Positions 8,276 through 11,982 of a DNA stretch of 11,982 nt are shown one piece after another (position 1 is the stretch's first letter; every line of letters starts with the position of its first letter). The stretch is taken from assembly GCA_036477795.1 (NCBI GenBank), contig JAZGDL010000189.1, positions 1 to 11,982 of the forward strand, given 5' to 3'. This stretch comes from JAZGDL01 sp036477795 (GTDB lineage: Bacteria; Planctomycetota; Phycisphaerae; UBA1845). The translations under genes were made by a program, and so were the position numbers. A model generated the notes under the pieces. It ran no database searches. It saw only the letters and a list, made by a program, of their open reading frames with translations, and was not told the DNA's origin.

Positions 8276-8559
8276 AGTCGGTTCCGTTTCTGCGGCTTTG
8301 AAGTGAAGAAGGCTGTCACGACGAACCCGTCACGTTTGCTCAGCTCCTTGTAGATCACCGTCAGGAATCGCTTACGTCGTTTGGCTTTCCATGCGACCAG
8401 GGCGCCGTGGTAGCCGCGGGTGATCCAATCGGGGTCCTCGACGGCGGCAAGCACTTCATCCATACGGCCGGCCAATTCGTCCCTCGCCTCGACGATATGG
8501 GTCCACCGTTCCGCCGTCAGGCGGATCGGAACGCCGTTCACCGAGATGGCGCTGTCCAT
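8266..8559 (-). CDS. Small RelE/PBECR-like protein, putative toxin of a TA-like pair
   Basis: 97 aa from the chosen ATG at 8559, which has a GGGAGAA about 10 nt upstream. An in-frame ATG at 8616 would add 19 residues but lacks a ribosome site and gives an unlikely N-terminus. Visible features: PIRLTAERWTHIVEARDELAGRMDEVLAAVEDPD in the N-terminal half, a basic segment WKAKRRKRFLTVIYKEL, then DGFVVTAFFTSKP near the end. This order (helices, then a basic beta-hairpin, then a 'ViTA' strand) fits the small RelE/BrnT/PBECR-type nuclease fold found in phage and TA loci. No catalytic residue is identified. The gene overlaps the DUF2283 gene by 10 nt. Family assignment is by pattern recognition and moderate in confidence. 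Confidence 0.8.
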   Translation of the reverse strand: MDSAISVNGVPIRLTAERWTHIVEARDELAGRMDEVLAAVEDPDWITRGYHGALVAWKAKRRKRFLTVIYKELSKRDGFVVTAFFTSKPQKRNRLWP

Positions 8560-8740
8560 GCGTCGCGAGTTCTCCCATATGGGCCGTCCTTCATTAGTCA
8601 GCGAACAGCATAGCACGGATGCGGAAGCGCGCCCACATGCCCGACGAGAGGTAATTCCGGGTGAGGCGCAGGTGCTCGCGCTATCGAAGTGGATGTTCGA
8701 ATCCCGGCAAACCTGCGGCGGCGGGCGGGGGCGGGGGGTG

Positions 8741-8809
8741 ATGATTGATGATTGACGATTGCGGATTGTGGACTGGTCGGGGCGTCGGGGGGGTGAATCG
8801 GCGGTACAG
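8741..8809 (+). repeat. GATTG-rich interspersed segment, copy 2
   Basis: A run of ATGATTG/ACGATTG/CGGATTG units, then GGACTGGTCGGGG and GGTGAATCGGCGG, matching the order of blocks at 7996-8037. It abuts cloverleaf element copy 3. A G-rich stretch (8715-8739) lies just before it. Confidence 0.55.
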
Positions 8810-8914
8810 GTGGCCGACGTCTTCAGACGTGGGGCACGCTATGATTCGTCCGTCGGAGTCGTTCCACGATCGTCGGGTCGATCATAGTGTCCCCCATTCC
8901 TGAAGGATGGGCAC
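8809..8914. repeat. Cloverleaf-forming interspersed element, copy 3 (divergent)
   Basis: It has the same order of arms as copies 1 and 2 but different stem sequences. Hairpin 1 is ACGTCT/AGACGT. The central arm pairs CTATGAT (8839-8845) with ATCATAG (8881-8887) and GGGG with CCCC. Hairpin 2 is CCATTCC...GGATGG with one bulge. The ends GGTGGCC and GGGCAC are eroded relative to the other copies. Confidence 0.65.
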
Positions 8915-8994
8915 GCGGCCTGTCTAATACACCCTACCGCTCACAACCTCTTGCTACTACAATCATTGCGCGGTAGGCGGGCTACAAACCAGCC

Positions 8995-9097
8995 GGGTGG
9001 CCCATGTCCTTTGGACATGGGGGACGCGACGATATACGCTCAGGTGAACCGCCCTACGATCATCGGCTCCCCCACCTCCAAAGGAGGTGGGCCACCC
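8995..9097. repeat. Cloverleaf-forming interspersed element, copy 2
   Basis: 103 bp bounded by perfect terminal inverted repeats GGGTGGCCCA/TGGGCCACCC. Hairpin 1 spans 9001-9021 (9-bp perfect stem, loop TTT). The central arm pairs 9022-9033 with 9059-9070 (9 of 12). Hairpin 2 spans 9071-9091 (9-bp perfect stem, loop AAA). AGCC occurs on both immediate flanks and could be a 4-bp target duplication, but copy 1 shows none. Confidence 0.88.
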
Positions 9098-9201
9098 AGC
9101 CGATAGACCGGGCTTTGCCCGGTCGAGAACGGCGTTGTTGAGTTCGGGCACATCGCGGGACGGTTGCGTTGAGAGGCCCGCACGTTGAAAGAGCCCCGCC
9201 C

Positions 9202-10671
9202 ATGAGCACCATCGATCATCAGCAGGATAACGTCCCCGCACGCGGCAAGTGGCTCAAGCGTATCATCGTCGGGCTGCTCGCGTTGGCCCTTGCCGTCCTG
9301 ATCCCCGCGACGTTTCTGAAGATGATCGGGCGGGCCGCGCTGAGCAAACAGATCGCACGGCTGCGCGAGGCGGACGAACCGCTTACCTTCGCCGAATGGG
9401 AAGCACGGCGCCCCACAATTCCCGACGACGAAAACTCTGCGCTGGTCCTTGGCGCGGCCAAAGCCGACCTCGAATCGCAAAACGAAACGTACGGCAAGCA
9501 CCGTTCACTTCCGCTCGTCGGCAGGGCGAAACTTCCACGGTGGGGCGAGCCGTGGCCGGGCGAAATGTTCGACAGCGTGACAGAATACCTCGACCACCAG
9601 GGCGATCTGCTGAGCAAGCTCGACGTCATCCACGACATGCCCTACGGGCGATTCGAAGTGGATCTTTCCGTGGACCCGATCACGCGCGCACTTCCCAATC
9701 TGAGCCACGTCCGGGGCGCCGCGAAGCTGGAAGCGCTCGCCGCCCTGCGCGACGTCGCTGAAGGTGACGTGAGCCAATCGCTCGAACGGTGCATGACTAT
9801 ACTGAATATCGGTGGGTCATTGACCGGCGAACCGAACTTGATCTCCGCGCTGGTGTCTATGAGGGTCGACGCGTTGGCCGTCCAAACCATTGAACGGGTT
9901 ATGTCTGCCGGGCACCCCGTCCGCGATCCGCTGCATACTCTAGAGGATGCTTTGCGCACTCGCGAGTCGCAAAGTGTGTTTCGTACGGGGCTGCGCGCAG
10001 AGCGGTTGCTGCAGATCCCCCTGTACGAACAGGTGTACAAGGGAGGCCCCGCTGCCCTTTCGTACTACGCCCGAGCTGACCAAGTCCCCTTCGTCTGGCC
10101 GCGCGGTTTGAATTGGGCGTTCAGCGGCCTGGTGGACCTCAACCTCGCGAAGTCGCTGGAGTTGCTGGGCCAACTCATTGACGTGTCGGGCACCGGTTCC
10201 GCGATCCCGGTAGCGAGGGCACAGGACGCCCAGGTGGACGCTTTGCCTGGGTACTATTTCCTGTTCAGAATACTCCACCCCAGCTTGTCGCGTGCTACCG
10301 TACGATGGAGCGCTCACGTCGCATCCCTGCGATGCGCACGAACTGCCCTGAGCGCGGAGCGCTACCGACTCCATTCCGGGCGGTGGCCTGCCCAACTGGG
10401 AGATCTGGTCCCTGATTACATCGAGACCGTCCCGCTCGATCCGTTCGACGAAATGCCGCTGCGTTACAAAATCGAGCCCGACAGTCTTCTTGACCGACTG
10501 GAAAGTCGGTCCCACATCATTATCTACTCGATCGGCGAGGACGGGTCCGATGATGGGGGTGATCTTGATGCACCTCCGGAGCGGTACAAGCGCCCGCCGG
10601 ACGTCGGCTTTCGCCTGCTCAGCCCTGAGCTTCGGGGGTTCAAGATCGCCGATCCAGCCGAGGAGCGTTGA
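9202..10671 (+). CDS. Membrane-anchored planctomycete protein with GspG-like C-terminal motif
   Basis: 489 aa from ATG 9202, with a weak GAAAGAG 8 nt upstream. A TTG start at 9169 would add 11 residues and is less likely. Residues 16-20 are basic and ~21-39 form one hydrophobic helix, predicting a type II-like anchor with the bulk outside the cytoplasm. The middle is mostly helical with no recognised motif. Near the end, ERYRLHSGRWP (~386-396) is followed by LVPDYIETVPLDPFDEMPLRY and IIIYSIGEDGSDDGGD (~440-455). This last part resembles the Ca-binding C-terminus of the type II secretion pseudopilin GspG (D..G.P..Y...YS.G.DG), and such tails are common in planctomycete proteins of this kind. 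There is no prepilin cleavage motif at the N-terminus, so it is not itself a pseudopilin. Function unknown. A large inverted repeat follows the stop by about 35 nt. Confidence 0.88.
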   Translation: MSTIDHQQDNVPARGKWLKRIIVGLLALALAVLIPATFLKMIGRAALSKQIARLREADEPLTFAEWEARRPTIPDDENSALVLGAAKADLESQNETYGKHRSLPLVGRAKLPRWGEPWPGEMFDSVTEYLDHQGDLLSKLDVIHDMPYGRFEVDLSVDPITRALPNLSHVRGAAKLEALAALRDVAEGDVSQSLERCMTILNIGGSLTGEPNLISALVSMRVDALAVQTIERVMSAGHPVRDPLHTLEDALRTRESQSVFRTGLRAERLLQIPLYEQVYKGGPAALSYYARADQVPFVWPRGLNWAFSGLVDLNLAKSLELLGQLIDVSGTGSAIPVARAQDAQVDALPGYYFLFRILHPSLSRATVRWSAHVASLRCARTALSAERYRLHSGRWPAQLGDLVPDYIETVPLDPFDEMPLRYKIEPDSLLDRLESRSHIIIYSIGEDGSDDGGDLDAPPERYKRPPDVGFRLLSPELRGFKIADPAEER

Positions 10672-10706
10672 CCCTTTTCATTCGCGTGGTGCGCGGTGGG
10701 ACTGAA

Positions 10707-10787
10707 CCGAGCCGCGCCCGTCAGGAAGCGGGGCGCGGCGGAGCCGCTGATGCCGCAGTGACCCGCTTCCTGACGGGCGCGGCTCGG
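10707..10787. repeat. 26-bp perfect inverted repeat with 29-nt loop (REP-like; possible terminator)
   Basis: Positions 10707-10732 and 10762-10787 are perfect reverse complements (arms contain GCGCCCGTCAGGAAGCGGG). The loop contains a smaller GCGGC...GCCGC hairpin. It lies 35 nt after the stop of the 489-aa gene and could terminate transcription, though no T-tract directly follows. The arm CTTCCTGACGGGCGCGGCTC reads LPDGRGS in one frame, a string I recall from spurious ORFs in planctomycete genomes, which suggests an interspersed repeat. Confidence 0.85.
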
Positions 10788-10883
10788 AGAAGGCGCCGGA
10801 AACCCGCATTTTTTCGGGTGGCGATACGCTGGTTGCGTTACGCCCGAACTGACTTAGCATATGGGTGCTGGAGGAGGCGCGAT

Positions 10884-10905
10884 CCCACGGATTGCAATCC
10901 GTGGG
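10884..10905. repeat. 22-bp perfect palindrome upstream of the last gene
   Basis: The half-site CCCACGGATTG is followed immediately by its exact reverse complement, with no spacer. It ends 26 nt before the ATG and 14 nt before the ribosome site of the gene at 10932. It could be a dyad operator, an mRNA hairpin in the leader, or another interspersed palindromic repeat. Confidence 0.9.
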
Positions 10906-10919
10906 CTTTGGTCAAGCTC

Positions 10920-10923
10920 GGAG
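10920..10923 (+). promoter_or_regulatory. Ribosome binding site of the last gene
   Basis: GGAG lies 8 nt upstream of ATG 10932 within GGAGAAGG. It supports this start over upstream alternatives. Confidence 0.7.
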
Positions 10924-10931
10924 AAGGCGAC

Positions 10932-11982
10932 ATGGCGGATCTGGCCGCTCGTAGCGGGCACACCTTTCACATCCCGGTCATGGGCACGGGATTCACAATC
11001 GACACGCCGCTTCGGGTGGCGAGATACGGGATCACCTCGGTAATCTCCCTGGTGGACGATGTTCTCATCGAGCAGATGCGACAGTTCCACTGCAGGAAGG
11101 CGGAAGAGCCTTACGAGGAGATTACCGGGCGCGAAGAAGACGCCCGCGCCCGGCGCATCACGGCCTACTTGAATCTCGTTGACCGCTTGGTTCGGCGACA
11201 GGTTCAGGCGTTGCAGGCCTCGCCGTTCGAGGAGGGCAGCGACATCACGCGATACTACGAAATGCTCCCGGACACGCCGATCAGACGAGCCTACGGCGAG
11301 ATGCTGGCCACGTCGGATCCGGCGGAGAAGGCCCGGAAGCAGGATGAACTCCGCCGCCTTGCGGTTCCGGGCGAGATTGACCTGAACATCATGACCAAGC
11401 TCGATCGAGACATCTACCGCCACGGGAAGAAGCTCGCGCCGGAGTTCGCCGACGCCATGGCGGCCCTCCGCGGGTACGCCAACAGCTCGCTGACCTCTTC
11501 CATCATCTTCTCCGCGGGCATGAACCAGCGCCTCTACACCTACGCGACTCAATTCGCTGACTTCTCCCCGAACCAGAACGGATTCATCAAGAAAAGGATC
11601 GTTCTGAAGGTCAGCGATTTGCGATCGGCGATGATACAGGGCAAGTTCCTCGCCAAGCGCGGCCTATGGATCTCCGAGGTCCGCATAGAATCCGGCCTCA
11701 ACTGCGGCGGGCACGCCTTCGCCACGACAGGGCTCTTGATGGGCCCCATCTTGGAGGAGTTCAAGCGCCGGAAGGCGGAGCTCCGCGATACGCTGCACGC
11801 CATCTATCGCAAGGCTCGTGCAGCTATGGGTGGGCCTTGGGTCGACGTGCCTCTCGAGATGCGAATTACGGCCCAGGGCGGCATCGGCACGGCTGCCGAG
11901 AACCAACTCCTGCTGCAGTATTACCATGTCGACGGAACAGGCTGGGCCACTCCGTTCCTGCTGGTGCCCGAGGTGACCAACG
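10932..11982 (+). CDS. Conserved protein, possibly FMN-dependent TIM-barrel (nitronate monooxygenase-like); 3' end beyond window
   Basis: 350 codons are open to the right edge with no in-frame stop. The ATG has a GGAG at good spacing, and the protein reaches strongly conserved-looking sequence by residue 9: GHTFHIPVMGTGFTIDTP then RVARYGITSVISLVDD (~9-44). Later landmarks are ALRGYANSSLTSSIIFSAG, KRIVLKVSDLRSA, ESGLNCGGHAFATTG (~253-267), RITAQGGIGTAAE (~311-323) and GWATPFLLVPEVTN at the edge. The early barrel-strand-like segment and the two glycine-rich loops recall FMN-binding TIM barrels of the nitronate monooxygenase/IMPDH-like type, but the helical ~35-200 region is unlike a standard member. 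I recall highly similar unnamed proteins in several phyla. The CDS is near certain; the enzyme class is tentative. Confidence 0.9.
   Translation, partial: MADLAARSGHTFHIPVMGTGFTIDTPLRVARYGITSVISLVDDVLIEQMRQFHCRKAEEPYEEITGREEDARARRITAYLNLVDRLVRRQVQALQASPFEEGSDITRYYEMLPDTPIRRAYGEMLATSDPAEKARKQDELRRLAVPGEIDLNIMTKLDRDIYRHGKKLAPEFADAMAALRGYANSSLTSSIIFSAGMNQRLYTYATQFADFSPNQNGFIKKRIVLKVSDLRSAMIQGKFLAKRGLWISEVRIESGLNCGGHAFATTGLLMGPILEEFKRRKAELRDTLHAIYRKARAAMGGPWVDVPLEMRITAQGGIGTAAENQLLLQYYHVDGTGWATPFLLVPEVTN

Larger units (their letters stand above)
8560..9201. other. Repeat-filled intergenic region, no supported gene
   Basis: The region contains a G-rich tract at 8715-8739, a GATTG-rich segment (8741-8809), cloverleaf copy 3 (8809-8914), an 8-bp inverted repeat CCTACCGC/GCGGTAGG (8933-8940 and 8970-8977) and cloverleaf copy 2 (8995-9097). 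Open frames here are antisense or repeat-derived. It separates divergently transcribed genes, so it should hold promoters in both directions, but none stands out. Confidence 0.6.

Noticed and set aside
8995..9097. Cloverleaf element as a tRNA gene
   Set aside because: Arm lengths do not fit a tRNA: the middle arm has a ~25-nt loop and the side loops have only 3 nt. There is no T-loop GTTCRANNC and no 7-nt anticodon loop.
10800..10822. ACCCG...CGGGT hairpin with a T6 run as a terminator
   Set aside because: The stem is only 5 bp and the T run is inside the loop, not after the stem.
10854..11803. Minus-strand frames of 232 and 84 codons near the right end
   Set aside because: They are antisense to the plus-strand gene starting at 10932, which has a ribosome site and recognisable conserved motifs.

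Overview
The window looks like high-GC planctomycete DNA, probably Planctomycetota and possibly from an uncultured lineage. The main reason is the protein style. One very large secreted, cysteine-rich mosaic protein carries 'DCNGNG..D.CD' and 'DGIPDEC' segments, GACC-type cysteine modules, thrombospondin type 3-like Asp/Gly repeats and a dockerin-like double EF-hand. A second membrane-anchored protein ends in a planctomycete-type '..ERYR...GRWP..L..LVP.Y...VPLDPFD' tail. I assign the lineage from motif style, not from a marker gene.

Layout. (1) Positions 1-7244, minus strand: a single uninterrupted reading frame of at least 2,414 codons, starting at an ATG behind a strong Shine-Dalgarno sequence and running off the left edge. 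It encodes a giant predicted extracellular modular protein. I checked every in-phase triplet and found no stop. (2) Positions 7245-9201: a repeat-rich intergenic and accessory island. It holds a small overlapping minus-strand gene pair (a RelE/PBECR-like small protein and a DUF2283 protein) that resembles a toxin-antitoxin module. The pair is bracketed by two related GATTG-rich segments and, further out, by three copies of a ~105-bp element that can fold into a cloverleaf. (3) Positions 9202-10671, plus strand: a 489-aa membrane-anchored protein with a GspG-like C-terminal motif. (4) Positions 10672-10931: a 26-bp perfect inverted repeat and a 22-bp perfect palindrome. (5) Positions 10932-11982, plus strand: the first 350 codons of a conserved, probably TIM-barrel flavin-enzyme-like protein that runs off the right edge.

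The genes do not form an obvious pathway. The coherent signals are the giant secreted mosaic (built partly from three copies of one ~170-190-aa module) and the density of structured, palindromic repeats in the spacers. The strongest candidate for something undescribed is the cloverleaf element, whose stems differ between copies but keep pairing. No rRNA, tRNA or CRISPR array was seen.
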